DNA from: Hyphococcus sp.
GTDB lineage: Bacteria; Pseudomonadota; Alphaproteobacteria; Caulobacterales; Parvularculaceae
Direction of reading: 5' to 3'
NCBI GenBank assembly: GCA_013002535.1
Contig: JABDJK010000058.1
Span: 1-45,088, forward strand
Length of the DNA: 45,088 bases
In this document: in pieces, positions 33,792 through 43,043 of the stretch
How positions within the stretch are numbered: the stretch's first letter is position 1
Layout of the letters: each line of letters opens with the position of its first letter
Notes under the pieces: model-generated
Database searches by the model: none
What the model was told of the DNA's origin: nothing
What the model saw: only the letters and a program-made list of their open reading frames with translations
Made by a program: the position numbers and the translations under genes

Positions 33792-36700
33792 GCCATGTTC
33801 TCGATCGGCTGACCTATTTCAAAAACCGCGTCGGCGATTATTCCGACGGTCATGGAGTACTCACAAAGGAAGACCGTACGTGGGAAGACGCCTATCGCAA
33901 GCGCTGGCAGCACGATAAAATCGTGCGTTCAACGCATGGCGTAAATTGTACGGGTTCATGCAGTTGGAAAATCTATGTCAAGGGCGGCATCGTAACTTGG
34001 GAAACGCAACAGACGGATTATCCGCGCACGCGGCCAGACCTTCCCAATCATGAGCCTCGCGGTTGTTCCCGCGGCGCCAGCTATAGCTGGTACCTTTACA
34101 GCGGCAATCGCCTGAAACACCCGCTGGTCCGATCTCGACTTTTGAAAGTCTGGCGTCACGCTCGCGCGACATTGTCCCCCGTTGCCGCGTGGGCGTCTAT
34201 CGTCGAGGATCCCGCGAAGCGCGCGTCTTACGTGCGCCAACGGGGCCTCGGCGGTTTCGTTCGAGCCGACTGGAACGAGGTGAATGAGATTATTGCTGCG
34301 GCAAACGCCTACACCGCAAAAAAACATGGCCCCGATCGCGTCATCGGTTTCTCGCCGATCCCTGCAATGTCCATGGTCTCTTACGCCGCCGGCTCTCGAT
34401 ACTTATCGTTGCTCGGCGGCACATGCATGAGTTTTTACGACTGGTATTGCGACTTACCGCCGGCGTCGCCAATGACATGGGGCGAACAAACCGACGTTCC
34501 GGAAAGCGCCGATTGGTACAATTCCGGTTTTCTGATTCTATGGGGCTCTAACGTGCCGCAAACGCGTACGCCGGATGCGCACTTTTATACGGAGGTTCGA
34601 TACAAAGGCGCCAAAAGTGTTGTCGTTTCACCTGACTATTCCGAAGCGTCAAAATTCGGTGACATTTGGCTCTCACCGAAACAGGGCACCGACGCCGCGC
34701 TCGCCATGGCGTTTGGTCATGTCATATTAAAAGAATATTATCTCAGCCGTCAGGCGGACTATTTTCAGGAATACGCTCGCAAATATACCGACATGCCGAT
34801 GCTGGTTCGGCTCGCCAAAAAGGACGGCCGCCTGGTTCCTGATCGCCTTGTGCGCGCCTCTGACATTGATGGTTCGCTAAATGAAGACAACAATAGCGAA
34901 TGGAAAACCGTAGCATTTGACAAAAATGCCGCCGGCGTCGTTTGCCCGCGCGGCTCAATCGGCTTTCGTTGGGGCGAGCAAGGAAAATGGAATCTTGAAG
35001 AGAAAACCGGCGCCGGAGAAGAAACAGACCTTGCAATCTCGCTAATCGATAATCACGACGAGGCAATCGATGTTGCATTCCCATATTTTGGCAATCGCGA
35101 CCATGATCATTTTCACGGCACCGACCACCCCGACATCATCGAACGGCGTGTCCCGGTAAAACGCCTTCAGTTACGCGAAGGCGAGACCCTTGTAGCGACA
35201 GTTTTCGATTTGATGGTTGCAAACTATGGGCTTGATCGCGGCCTCGGCGGAGAATGGACTGCAACTTCTTACGATGACGACACGCCATACACTCCCGCTT
35301 GGCAGGAAAAAATTACCGGCGTTTCGCGCGACAAAGTGATTGCCGTCGCCCGCGGGTTCGCGGACAACGCAGAAAAGACACGCGGAAAATCCATGGTCAT
35401 CCTCGGCGCCGGTCTGAACCACTGGTACCACATGGATATGAATTACCGCGGCATCATCAATATGCTGGTGATGTGCGGATGCGTCGGACAATCCGGCGGC
35501 GGCTGGTCGCATTATGTCGGCCAGGAAAAATTGAGACCGCAGACGGGGTGGCTTCCTCTGGCGTTCGGTCTCGACTGGAATCGCCCGCCGCGACATATGA
35601 ATTCAACATCATTTTTCTATTCGCATACCGACCAATGGCGGTATGAAACGCTTGGTATTAACGAAATTCTGTCGCCGCTTGCGCCCGAAGGCAATTGGAG
35701 CGGCAGTCTGATTGACTTCAATGCGCGCGCTGAGCGTATGGGGTGGCTTCCCTCTGCACCCCAATTGCAGCGCAATCCATTGGAGGTGTCAAAAGACGCG
35801 AGCGCGGCAGGGTTGGATGCAAAGGACTATGTCGCGCGCGAACTGAAATCCGGCGCCCTCAAAATGTCCTGCGAGGATCCCGATGATCCCGCGAACTGGC
35901 CGCGAAATCTCTTTGTTTGGCGGTCAAACTTGCTTGGCTCCTCTGGCAAGGGTCATGAATATTTTCTCAAACACCTCCTCGGAACTAATCACGGTGTTCA
36001 AGGTAAAGACCTCGGCGAAACAGGCGGTCAAAAGCCGGAGGAAGTCGCCTGGCATGAAGACGCGCCGGAAGGAAAACTGGATCTTCTCGTATCAATCGAT
36101 TTCCGCATGTCGACCACGTGCGTTTACTCCGACATCGCCCTGCCGACAGCGACCTGGTACGAAAAAGACGATCTAAATACCTCTGACATGCATCCTTTCA
36201 TTCACCCGCTGACAAGCGCCGTGGATCCGCTGTGGGAATGCAAAAGCGACTGGGAGATCTTCAAAGGGATTGCGGAGTCATTTTCCAAGGTGGCCCCAGA
36301 GGTCTTGGGCGTTGAGCAAGATGTCGTTCTGACGCCGACACTGCACGACACGCCCGGTGAACTCGCGCAAGCGATCGACGTCAAAGACTGGAAGCGCGGC
36401 GAATGCGAACCGGTTCCGGGCAAAACCATGCCGGCGGTGACGGTCGTAGAGCGCGACTATCCCAATCTCTACAAGCGATTCACGGCGCTCGGTCCGCTCA
36501 TGAGCAACATCGGCAATGGCGGCAAGGGTATCGCCTGGAACACAGAGCACGAAATCGACCAGTTGAAGGCGCTGAATGGCGAAGTAACAGAAGACGGTCC
36601 CACGAAAGGTCTTCCGCGTATAGAAAGCGCCATTGATGCGGCGGAAGTCGTTCTAATGCTTGCGCCGGAAACAAATGGCGAAGTTGCCGTGAAGGCCTGG

Positions 36701-37525
36701 GATGCGCTTAGCAAGGCAACCGGACGTGAGCACGCACACCTTGCCAAACCTAAAGAAGATGAGAAAATCCGGTTCCGCGATGTCGTCGCACAACCGCGCA
36801 AAATCATTTCATCGCCAACATGGTCCGGAATTGAATCCGAAAAGGTCTGTTACAACGCCGGCTACACGAATGTGCACGAACTGATCCCATGGCGGACCCT
36901 CACCGGGCGCCAACAACTTTATCAGGACCATTTATGGATGCGCGCTTTCGGCGAAACGCTCTGCGTCTATCGCCCGCCAGTGGATATGAAAGCAACTTCG
37001 CCGATGGCCGGCAAAAACAACAACGGCAATAAGGAAATCATCTTAAATTTCATAACCCCGCACCAGAAATGGGGCATACACTCAACTTATACAGATAACC
37101 TCCTGATGCTGACGTTATCCCGAGGCGGGCCGATTGTCTGGCTATCGGAAGATGACGCCAAAGAAGCCGGCATTGAAGATAATGACTGGATCGAGGCGTA
37201 TAATTCCAACGGCGCGTTAACAGCGCGAGCAGTTGTCTCCCAACGCGTCAAGCCGGGTATGGTTATGATGTATCACGCCCAGGAAAAAATCGTAAACGTT
37301 CCCGGTTCCGAAATTACCGGCCAGCGCGGCGGCATCCATAATTCTGTTACGCGCGCAGTATTGAAACCTACCCACATGATCGGCGGCTATGCGCAGCAGT
37401 CCTACGGGTTCAATTATTACGGCACCGTCGGTTCCAACCGCGACGAATTCGTCATTGTTCGCAAAATGAACAAAGTCGACTGGATGGACGAGCCTGCAGC
37501 AGCACAATTGGAGGCCGCCCGATGA
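33788..37525 (+). CDS. narG: NarG: respiratory nitrate reductase alpha subunit
   Basis: The 1245-aa molybdopterin catalytic subunit of the membrane-bound NarGHI complex, which reduces nitrate to nitrite on the cytoplasmic side. The FS0 [4Fe-4S] ligands are H50, C54, C58 and C93 (HGVNCTGSCSW, PRGCSRGAS); the molybdenum ligand D222 lies in YDWYCDLPPASP and has the E. coli numbering. Further family blocks are TWGEQTDVPESADWY, LILWGSNVPQTRTPD and ITGQRGGIHNSVTR at the C-terminus. No twin-arginine signal is present, as expected for a cytoplasm-facing enzyme. Overlaps of 4 bp with narK and narH show tight coupling. Confidence 0.98.
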   Translation: MSHVLDRLTYFKNRVGDYSDGHGVLTKEDRTWEDAYRKRWQHDKIVRSTHGVNCTGSCSWKIYVKGGIVTWETQQTDYPRTRPDLPNHEPRGCSRGASYSWYLYSGNRLKHPLVRSRLLKVWRHARATLSPVAAWASIVEDPAKRASYVRQRGLGGFVRADWNEVNEIIAAANAYTAKKHGPDRVIGFSPIPAMSMVSYAAGSRYLSLLGGTCMSFYDWYCDLPPASPMTWGEQTDVPESADWYNSGFLILWGSNVPQTRTPDAHFYTEVRYKGAKSVVVSPDYSEASKFGDIWLSPKQGTDAALAMAFGHVILKEYYLSRQADYFQEYARKYTDMPMLVRLAKKDGRLVPDRLVRASDIDGSLNEDNNSEWKTVAFDKNAAGVVCPRGSIGFRWGEQGKWNLEEKTGAGEETDLAISLIDNHDEAIDVAFPYFGNRDHDHFHGTDHPDIIERRVPVKRLQLREGETLVATVFDLMVANYGLDRGLGGEWTATSYDDDTPYTPAWQEKITGVSRDKVIAVARGFADNAEKTRGKSMVILGAGLNHWYHMDMNYRGIINMLVMCGCVGQSGGGWSHYVGQEKLRPQTGWLPLAFGLDWNRPPRHMNSTSFFYSHTDQWRYETLGINEILSPLAPEGNWSGSLIDFNARAERMGWLPSAPQLQRNPLEVSKDASAAGLDAKDYVARELKSGALKMSCEDPDDPANWPRNLFVWRSNLLGSSGKGHEYFLKHLLGTNHGVQGKDLGETGGQKPEEVAWHEDAPEGKLDLLVSIDFRMSTTCVYSDIALPTATWYEKDDLNTSDMHPFIHPLTSAVDPLWECKSDWEIFKGIAESFSKVAPEVLGVEQDVVLTPTLHDTPGELAQAIDVKDWKRGECEPVPGKTMPAVTVVERDYPNLYKRFTALGPLMSNIGNGGKGIAWNTEHEIDQLKALNGEVTEDGPTKGLPRIESAIDAAEVVLMLAPETNGEVAVKAWDALSKATGREHAHLAKPKEDEKIRFRDVVAQPRKIISSPTWSGIESEKVCYNAGYTNVHELIPWRTLTGRQQLYQDHLWMRAFGETLCVYRPPVDMKATSPMAGKNNNGNKEIILNFITPHQKWGIHSTYTDNLLMLTLSRGGPIVWLSEDDAKEAGIEDNDWIEAYNSNGALTARAVVSQRVKPGMVMMYHAQEKIVNVPGSEITGQRGGIHNSVTRAVLKPTHMIGGYAQQSYGFNYYGTVGSNRDEFVIVRKMNKVDWMDEPAAAQLEAAR

Positions 37526-39039
37526 AAATCCGTGCACAAATGTCGATGATCCTGAACCTGGACAAATGCATCGGTTGCCATACATGCTCTGTCACTTGCA
37601 AAAATGTCTGGACCAACCGCGAAGGCGTTGAATACGCTTGGTTCAATAATGTCGAGACCAAGCCTGGCATTGGCTACCCGGACGATTGGGAAGATCAGGC
37701 GAAGTGGAACGGCGGCTGGAAACGTAAATCAAACGGCAAGATCGAGCCCAAAATGGGCGGCAAGCTGGGGGTTTTGTCAAAAATTTTCGCCAATCCCGAT
37801 CTGCCTGAAATCGACGACTACTACGAGCCGTTTACCTTCGATTACGAACATCTTCAAAGAGCGCCGGAAATGAAAACTGCGCCGACGGCGCGCCCGCGCT
37901 CGCTCATCTCGGGCGAACGCATGGAGAAAATCAACAAGGGTCCGAACTGGGAAGAAATTCTCGGTGGTGAATTTTCCAAGCGCTCGAAGGACTACAATTT
38001 CGCAGATGTCGAAAAAGAAATCCACGGCCAGTTTGAAAATACCTTTATGATGTACCTGCCGAGGTTGTGCGAACACTGCCTCAACCCGGCCTGTGTTGCG
38101 GTGTGTCCATCCGGCGCCATCTACAAGCGTGAGGATGACGGCGTTGTTCTGATCGACCAGAACAAATGCCGCGGTTGGCGCATGTGCGTTTCCGGCTGCC
38201 CCTACAAGAAAATCTATTACAACTGGAACACTGGCAAGTCTGAAAAATGCACGCTGTGTTATCCGCGCCTTGAAGCCGGTCAGCCAACTGTCTGCTCTGA
38301 AACATGCGTCGGGCGCATCCGCTATCTTGGCGTCGTTCTCTACGACGCCGACCGGATCGAAGAGGCTGCAAGCGTCGAAAAGGAAACCGACCTTTACCAG
38401 AGCCATCTCGACATCTTCCTCGATCCAAATGATCCGGAAGTACAAAAACAGGCCCGGGCAGACGGCGTGCCGGAAGCATGGCTGGACGCAGCAAAAAAAT
38501 CACCCATCTGGAAAATGGCGATGGAATGGAAGATCGCATTTCCCCTACATCCGGAATATCGAACGCTGCCGATGGTTTGGTATGTGCCGCCATTGTCGCC
38601 GATCCAGTCGATGGCGCAAGCCGGCGCTTTTGGTGAGAAGGGCTCAATGCCAAATGTACGCGATTTGCGGATTCCAATGAAATACCTCGCCAATTTGTTG
38701 ACGGCCGGCGACGAAGAGCCGGTCGCGAAAGCGCTTGAAAAGCTCATCGCAATGCGCGCTTATATGCGGTCGAAATCCTATGAAGGCGCTGTCGATGAGT
38801 CGCTCCCCAGCAAGGTGGGCATGACGGGCGGCGACATTGAGGAAATGTATCGTCTCATGGCGATCGCAAATTACGAAGACAGATTTGTCATTCCGACATC
38901 ACACAGAGAGTACGCCGAGGACGCTTACGATTTACGTGGCGAATGCGGCTTCTCCTTTGGAGAGGGCTGCGGCGAGCCAAGAAAGGCCGTCGAATGGACC
39001 GGACTCTTCGCAAAAAACGCCGCTACGGAAAAAGCTTAA
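37522..39039 (+). CDS. narH: NarH: respiratory nitrate reductase beta subunit
   Basis: The 505-aa electron-transfer subunit that passes electrons from NarI haem to NarG. Four cluster groups are visible: C16-C19-C22-C26 (CIGCHTCSVTC), C183-C186-C191-C195 (CEHCLNPACVAVC), C216-W219-C222-C226 (CRGWRMCVSGC) and C243-C246-C258-C262. The W in CRGW marks the [3Fe-4S] cluster, as in E. coli. ATGA overlap with narG; narJ starts 12 bp later. Confidence 0.98.
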   Translation: MKIRAQMSMILNLDKCIGCHTCSVTCKNVWTNREGVEYAWFNNVETKPGIGYPDDWEDQAKWNGGWKRKSNGKIEPKMGGKLGVLSKIFANPDLPEIDDYYEPFTFDYEHLQRAPEMKTAPTARPRSLISGERMEKINKGPNWEEILGGEFSKRSKDYNFADVEKEIHGQFENTFMMYLPRLCEHCLNPACVAVCPSGAIYKREDDGVVLIDQNKCRGWRMCVSGCPYKKIYYNWNTGKSEKCTLCYPRLEAGQPTVCSETCVGRIRYLGVVLYDADRIEEAASVEKETDLYQSHLDIFLDPNDPEVQKQARADGVPEAWLDAAKKSPIWKMAMEWKIAFPLHPEYRTLPMVWYVPPLSPIQSMAQAGAFGEKGSMPNVRDLRIPMKYLANLLTAGDEEPVAKALEKLIAMRAYMRSKSYEGAVDESLPSKVGMTGGDIEEMYRLMAIANYEDRFVIPTSHREYAEDAYDLRGECGFSFGEGCGEPRKAVEWTGLFAKNAATEKA

Positions 39040-39051
39040 GGGAAACCGATC

Positions 39052-39765
39052 ATGTCGAACGTATTCAAAGCCTTTAGCGCATTGCTATCTTATCCCACCC
39101 CCGCGTTAAAGGCGGCGGCAGCCGATATACGCGCAGTTGTGCATGCGGATGCGCCTGGCCCGATTTGGGCGATTGATAAAATCGACGGGCTTCTTGATGA
39201 GCTTGAAACGCAGGATATTTTTGAATTGCAGGAACGATACGTTTTCCTGTTTGATCGCACCCGTTCGCTTTCATTGCATTTGTTCGAACATGTTCATGGC
39301 GAGTCGCGCGATCGCGGTCAGGCGATGGTCGACCTGAAAGAACTCTATGGGCGCGGCGGGCTCGATATTGATGCAAACGAATTGCCGGATTTTTTGCCGC
39401 TGTTCCTCGAATATTTATCAACAAGGCCTGCGGATGAAGCGCGGCGGCTTCTTGCTGAACCGATCGCCGTCATAGTTGCGCTGAAGGAACGGCTATCCAA
39501 GCGCAAATCGCCTTATGCCGCAATCCTTGCAGTGCTTGAAGCAATGGCGAAGGCGGCCCCGTTGGAAAGCGACATCGAGGAATTACGCCGTGCGCCTGAT
39601 GATGATCCGACCGACCTCGAAGCGCTCGACAAGGCCTGGGAGGACGCGCCAGTCATTTTCGGGCCTGGCGATGCAAGCGGCGACTGTCCAAAAGTCTCGC
39701 TGATGCTTGACCGCATGAACATGGGCGAAAAGCCCGGCGACGTCGCCCGAACAGCAAGGAGCTGA
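39052..39765 (+). CDS. narJ: NarJ: nitrate reductase assembly chaperone
   Basis: A 237-aa helical chaperone of the NarJ/TorD family that inserts the molybdenum cofactor into NarG before membrane attachment. Recognisable features are FKAFSALLSYPTPALKAA at the N-terminus, FDRTRSLSLHLFEHVHGESR with the family's LHLFEHVHG block (about 66-84), and ELPDFLPLFLEYLS (about 110-123). The acidic C-terminal tail is typical. It lies between narH and narI (4 bp gap to narI). Confidence 0.95.
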   Translation: MSNVFKAFSALLSYPTPALKAAAADIRAVVHADAPGPIWAIDKIDGLLDELETQDIFELQERYVFLFDRTRSLSLHLFEHVHGESRDRGQAMVDLKELYGRGGLDIDANELPDFLPLFLEYLSTRPADEARRLLAEPIAVIVALKERLSKRKSPYAAILAVLEAMAKAAPLESDIEELRRAPDDDPTDLEALDKAWEDAPVIFGPGDASGDCPKVSLMLDRMNMGEKPGDVARTARS

Positions 39766-39769
39766 GGCT

Positions 39770-40483
39770 ATGCTGAACTATTTGAACCAGTTCTTCTTCG
39801 GCATCTACCCATATATTTGCCTTACCGTTTTCATCGTCGGCTGCATCCTGCGCTTCGACCACGGTCAATATTCCTGGCGATCCGGTTCAAGCCAGCTCTT
39901 GCGGCGGAAACAGCTGATGGTCGGCAGCGTCCTTTTCCACGTCGGCATTCTGATCATTTTTTTCGGGCATTTAGTCGGGCTGCTGACCCCAATCTGGGTA
40001 TTTGATACGATTGGAATTTCTCACGGCGCGAAACAATTGCTCGCGATTATCGTTGGCGGCGCGGCGGGCGTTATGTGCCTTATCGGCATGTTGCTTCTTA
40101 TACACCGCCGATTGTTTGATGCGCGAATTCGCGCCACATCGAGTTTTGGCGATACGTCAATTCTTCTAATTCTCTTTGCACAATTGTTGCTCGGCCTCTC
40201 AACGATATTCGTATCGCTGCAACATCTCGACGGCCATGAGATGGTAAAGTTTATGGAATGGGCGCAACGAATTCTAACGTTTAGAGGCGGCGTCTCAGAA
40301 CTCGTTGCCGACGCTCATCCAATCTTCAAGGCGCACCTTTTCCTTGGATTGACGATATTCCTTGTTTTCCCCTTTACCCGCTTGGTTCATATGCTTTCCG
40401 CGCCGGTCTGGTATCTCAATCGACGTGGCTATCAGATTGTGAGAACGCGGAAACAATCGGCGACACGACAACCGGCTGAATAA
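39770..40483 (+). CDS. narI: NarI: respiratory nitrate reductase cytochrome b subunit
   Basis: The 237-aa membrane subunit with five helices that oxidises quinol and anchors NarGH. Haem ligands match E. coli NarI: H57 and H67 (FHVGILIIFFGHLVG) and H189 and H207 (KAHLFLGLTIFLV, RLVHML). The N-terminus MLNYLNQFFFGIYPYICLTV is typical. The basic C-terminal tail faces the cytoplasm. The porin gene begins 29 bp later, so transcription probably continues. Confidence 0.97.
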   Translation: MLNYLNQFFFGIYPYICLTVFIVGCILRFDHGQYSWRSGSSQLLRRKQLMVGSVLFHVGILIIFFGHLVGLLTPIWVFDTIGISHGAKQLLAIIVGGAAGVMCLIGMLLLIHRRLFDARIRATSSFGDTSILLILFAQLLLGLSTIFVSLQHLDGHEMVKFMEWAQRILTFRGGVSELVADAHPIFKAHLFLGLTIFLVFPFTRLVHMLSAPVWYLNRRGYQIVRTRKQSATRQPAE

Positions 40484-40512
40484 AGGTTCTTTGTATTGAT
40501 TGGAGCAAGTCG

Positions 40513-41766
40513 ATGTTTCGTAAATACATGATAGCGACAATCGCCACAACCGCATTGTTTACAACGGCTTCTGCGGAGGAGAACAATACACCTCCGCCCG
40601 AACGCGATAACGAAATCATTGCGCCGATTACGAACGGCAAACCGATTATCGATATACGCTACCGCTTTGAATTTAAAGGTCAGGAAAGCTTTGTTGAGAA
40701 CGCCTACGCAAACACTGTGCGGACGCGTTTGGGGTTTGAAACCGGCGAAGTCTATAATTTGAAGGCCCTCGTCGAATTTGAAAATGTATTCAACATCGGA
40801 GGCGATCACTTCAACTCGACAACCAATGGCTTGACGCAATTTCCTGTGATCGCCGACCCCGACGCAACGGAAATCAATCGCGCTCAGGTCACCTTCACCG
40901 GCATTGAGAAAACACCGATTACGATCGGCCGTCAGCGCTATAACTTAAACAATCACCGCTTTGTCGGCGCAGTAGATTGGCGTCAAAACCAACAGACATT
41001 TGACGCCGCACGAATTGCGTCATCTCTCATTGACAATGTAGCGCTTGATTACGTTTATATCAGCCGCGTCCACCGGATTTTCGGCGATGATCACCCGCTC
41101 GGCGAGTTTGACAGCGACAGCCATCTTGTATCAGCCGCAATAAACGGCGGCGAATTGGGAATGCTCAAAGGCTACGGTGTGCTCCTTGACCTGATGGATG
41201 CGCCCGCGCTGTCATCGAATAGCTGGGGGGTGCGGTACGAGAAAACATTTCCAATCGACGAAAAAGATAATGTGGCGCTTAGCGTAGTTGGCGAATATGC
41301 ATCGCAGTCTGACGCCGCCTCGAACCCTGTTGCATATCGCGAATCCTATATTCACGGCGAAGGTGGAATCGCTATTGGCGCTTTTGCGGGCAAAATTGGC
41401 TATGAAAAACTCGGCGGCGACGGAATTTCCTCATTCAAAACCCCGCTTGCAACGCTGCATAAATTTCAGGGGTTTGCAGACGCATTTCTTGTCACGCCAC
41501 CGGAAGGAATACAGGATATTTACGGCACGCTTTTCTATCACTGGAAAAAGGCTCCGTACGGCACGAGTGCAAAGCTGCTTGCGACATTTCACAAATTCAA
41601 AAGCGATGTTGGCGGTTTGGATTTCGGCAATGAATTTGATGCCAGCCTGGCAATCTCGTTTCGCGAAAACTGGACCGCACAACTAAAGGGCGCCGTTTTT
41701 AACGGCGGCGCATTCGGCCCAGCTGATCGTTATCTTTTTTGGGCTTCATTGAGGTTTCAGTATTGA
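40513..41766 (+). CDS. outer-membrane beta-barrel protein, alginate-export (AlgE-like) family
   Basis: A 417-aa protein with a Sec signal (MFRKYMIATIATTALFTTAS, cleavage about ASA-EE) and alternating beta strands to a final aromatic residue (ASLRFQY), as in outer-membrane barrels. TPITIGRQRYNLNNHRFVGA and WRQNQQTFDAARI are typical of the alginate_exp porin-like family found next to respiratory genes. A substrate channel for nitrate or nitrite is a reasonable guess from its position directly after narI and before the hemerythrin, but the pore specificity cannot be read. Alginate export is not implied, as no alginate genes are present. Confidence 0.8.
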   Translation: MFRKYMIATIATTALFTTASAEENNTPPPERDNEIIAPITNGKPIIDIRYRFEFKGQESFVENAYANTVRTRLGFETGEVYNLKALVEFENVFNIGGDHFNSTTNGLTQFPVIADPDATEINRAQVTFTGIEKTPITIGRQRYNLNNHRFVGAVDWRQNQQTFDAARIASSLIDNVALDYVYISRVHRIFGDDHPLGEFDSDSHLVSAAINGGELGMLKGYGVLLDLMDAPALSSNSWGVRYEKTFPIDEKDNVALSVVGEYASQSDAASNPVAYRESYIHGEGGIAIGAFAGKIGYEKLGGDGISSFKTPLATLHKFQGFADAFLVTPPEGIQDIYGTLFYHWKKAPYGTSAKLLATFHKFKSDVGGLDFGNEFDASLAISFRENWTAQLKGAVFNGGAFGPADRYLFWASLRFQY

Positions 41767-41780
41767 GAAGGAATTGAGAT

Positions 41781-42368
41781 ATGATGGCGGCACAAGAGAT
41801 CTCAAATAACATACCCTCCCGGTCCTCTGGCGACGGCGATTTAGATATCGACGCGACGATGTGGCGTATCGAATCGACACCGAAGGGGTTGATTGATGAA
41901 CCGCTCGATTTTCTTTTTGCCGAACACCATCGACAACGACAGGCAGCGTTGATCCTCACTTTCGTAGCGGACGGTCAGTTCGATGAGGCGGGCGTTCAGG
42001 AGTTGATCGAATTTCTCCAGAACGATTTTGCACTTCATGTTCAAGATGAAGAGCTCGGCTTCTTTCCAATTCTGAAATCGTGTTGCCCACCCGAGGATAA
42101 TATCGATTCAATCGTTGCCCGGTTGGTTGAAGAACATAAAAAAGATGAATTGATCGGTGAAGATATTTTGAAAATATTGAAAACGAGCGTCCTTACTAGG
42201 GCGATTACGCAGGAAGAATCACGCGAACTTCGAGCGTTCGCCGAGCATATCCGCCAGCATCTGGCATTTGAAAATGCCGTTCTCTTGCCGATCGCACGAG
42301 CCCGAATGGACGAAGCGGCGCTTGCCCACTTATCTGCGGACATGAAAGGTCGTAGGTCTTCTGCCTGA
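41781..42368 (+). CDS. hemerythrin-domain protein, last gene of the nar operon
   Basis: A 195-aa protein with an N-terminal extension followed by the HHE four-helix bundle: LFAEHHRQRQAAL (first His), NDFALHVQDEELGFFPIL (His and Glu), LVEEHKKDE and EHIRQHLAFENAVLLPIA (last His-Glu set), ending MDEAALAHLSADMKGRR. This is a di-iron hemerythrin of the type often linked to NO or O2 binding. It is not close in sequence to the hemerythrin at 27787. It starts 14 bp after the porin, so it closes the seven-gene plus-strand operon. No good terminator is visible downstream. Confidence 0.87.
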   Translation: MMAAQEISNNIPSRSSGDGDLDIDATMWRIESTPKGLIDEPLDFLFAEHHRQRQAALILTFVADGQFDEAGVQELIEFLQNDFALHVQDEELGFFPILKSCCPPEDNIDSIVARLVEEHKKDELIGEDILKILKTSVLTRAITQEESRELRAFAEHIRQHLAFENAVLLPIARARMDEAALAHLSADMKGRRSSA

Positions 42369-42496
42369 CAACTGTGCGGAACGCAGTCACTAGGTGCATC
42401 ACGTTTTCTCCACTTTGTCAGCAAGACCACGGTTCACGCTAAAGTTATCCGCGACAACTTTTTTACATAATTAAATCAGGCAACTATGAAATATAA

Positions 42497-42586
42497 TGGC
42501 GGACAGAGAGGGATTCGAACCCTCGGAACGCTCTCACGCTCACACGCTTTCCAAGCGTGCGCCTTAAGCCACTCGGCCACCTGTCC
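42497..42586 (-). tRNA. tRNA-Ser (anticodon GGA)
   Basis: Minus-strand cloverleaf: acceptor GGACAGG (42586-42580) pairs with TCTGTCC; D-arm TGGCCGAGTGGCTTAAGGC; anticodon loop TTGGAAA with GGA; a long variable arm (GTGAGCGTGAGAGC), which marks a class II tRNA; T-loop GTTCGAATC; discriminator G and an encoded CCA (42499-42497). The anticodon GGA reads UCC/UCU serine codons. Confidence 0.97.
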
Positions 42587-42761
42587 GGCGGGATGGGTTA
42601 TAGCCCCGCCGCCCGCGCGCGCAAGACCGGCAAATGCAAGGATTTCGGCGCAAATCCTGCGTTCTTTACCATAATTCAAACAGGAATTGCCGCGCGGGCG
42701 CGACCGCGTTATTCTGGCAGTAGGAACACGTGGCGTTTTTAAGAATGTGAGGGGGCCTTGG

Positions 42762-43034
42762 ATGGCGGCGTTTCGATTTATTGCTTGGGTTATGGTTGCG
42801 CTCGCAGTGGCGCTGTTGGGCGCTGACGGTGTGACATCGCTGGAAACTGGCGAGCCGGTGATGCGGACGACTTCGGACGTTCTGGCGCTGATGGGTGTTA
42901 ATGGCGACGCAGTTGCTGAAAATTCGCCGGGCGGTCTTAGTGGCGCACTTTCAACGGTGTTGAAATTGCCGTTATGGGGCGTTATCGGCGTTATCGGTGT
43001 TGTACTGACGCTGATCTTCCGCCCGATCGACTAG
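42762..43034 (+). CDS. small membrane protein, unknown
   Basis: A 90-aa protein with two membrane helices (about 4-22 and 70-86) separated by a 45-residue loop containing SLETGEPVMRTTSDVLALMG. ATG at 42762 follows GAGGGGG about 6-8 nt upstream; a longer frame to 42687 lacks such a site. It precedes the serine hydrolase by 9 bp and is probably co-transcribed with it. No family is recognised beyond a resemblance to conserved alphaproteobacterial hypothetical membrane proteins. Confidence 0.72.
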   Translation: MAAFRFIAWVMVALAVALLGADGVTSLETGEPVMRTTSDVLALMGVNGDAVAENSPGGLSGALSTVLKLPLWGVIGVIGVVLTLIFRPID

Positions 43035-43043
43035 GACTATCTT

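Noticed and set aside
40513-41766. Alginate export function for the porin
   Set aside because: Only the barrel family matches; no alginate synthesis genes are nearby and the context is nitrate respiration.
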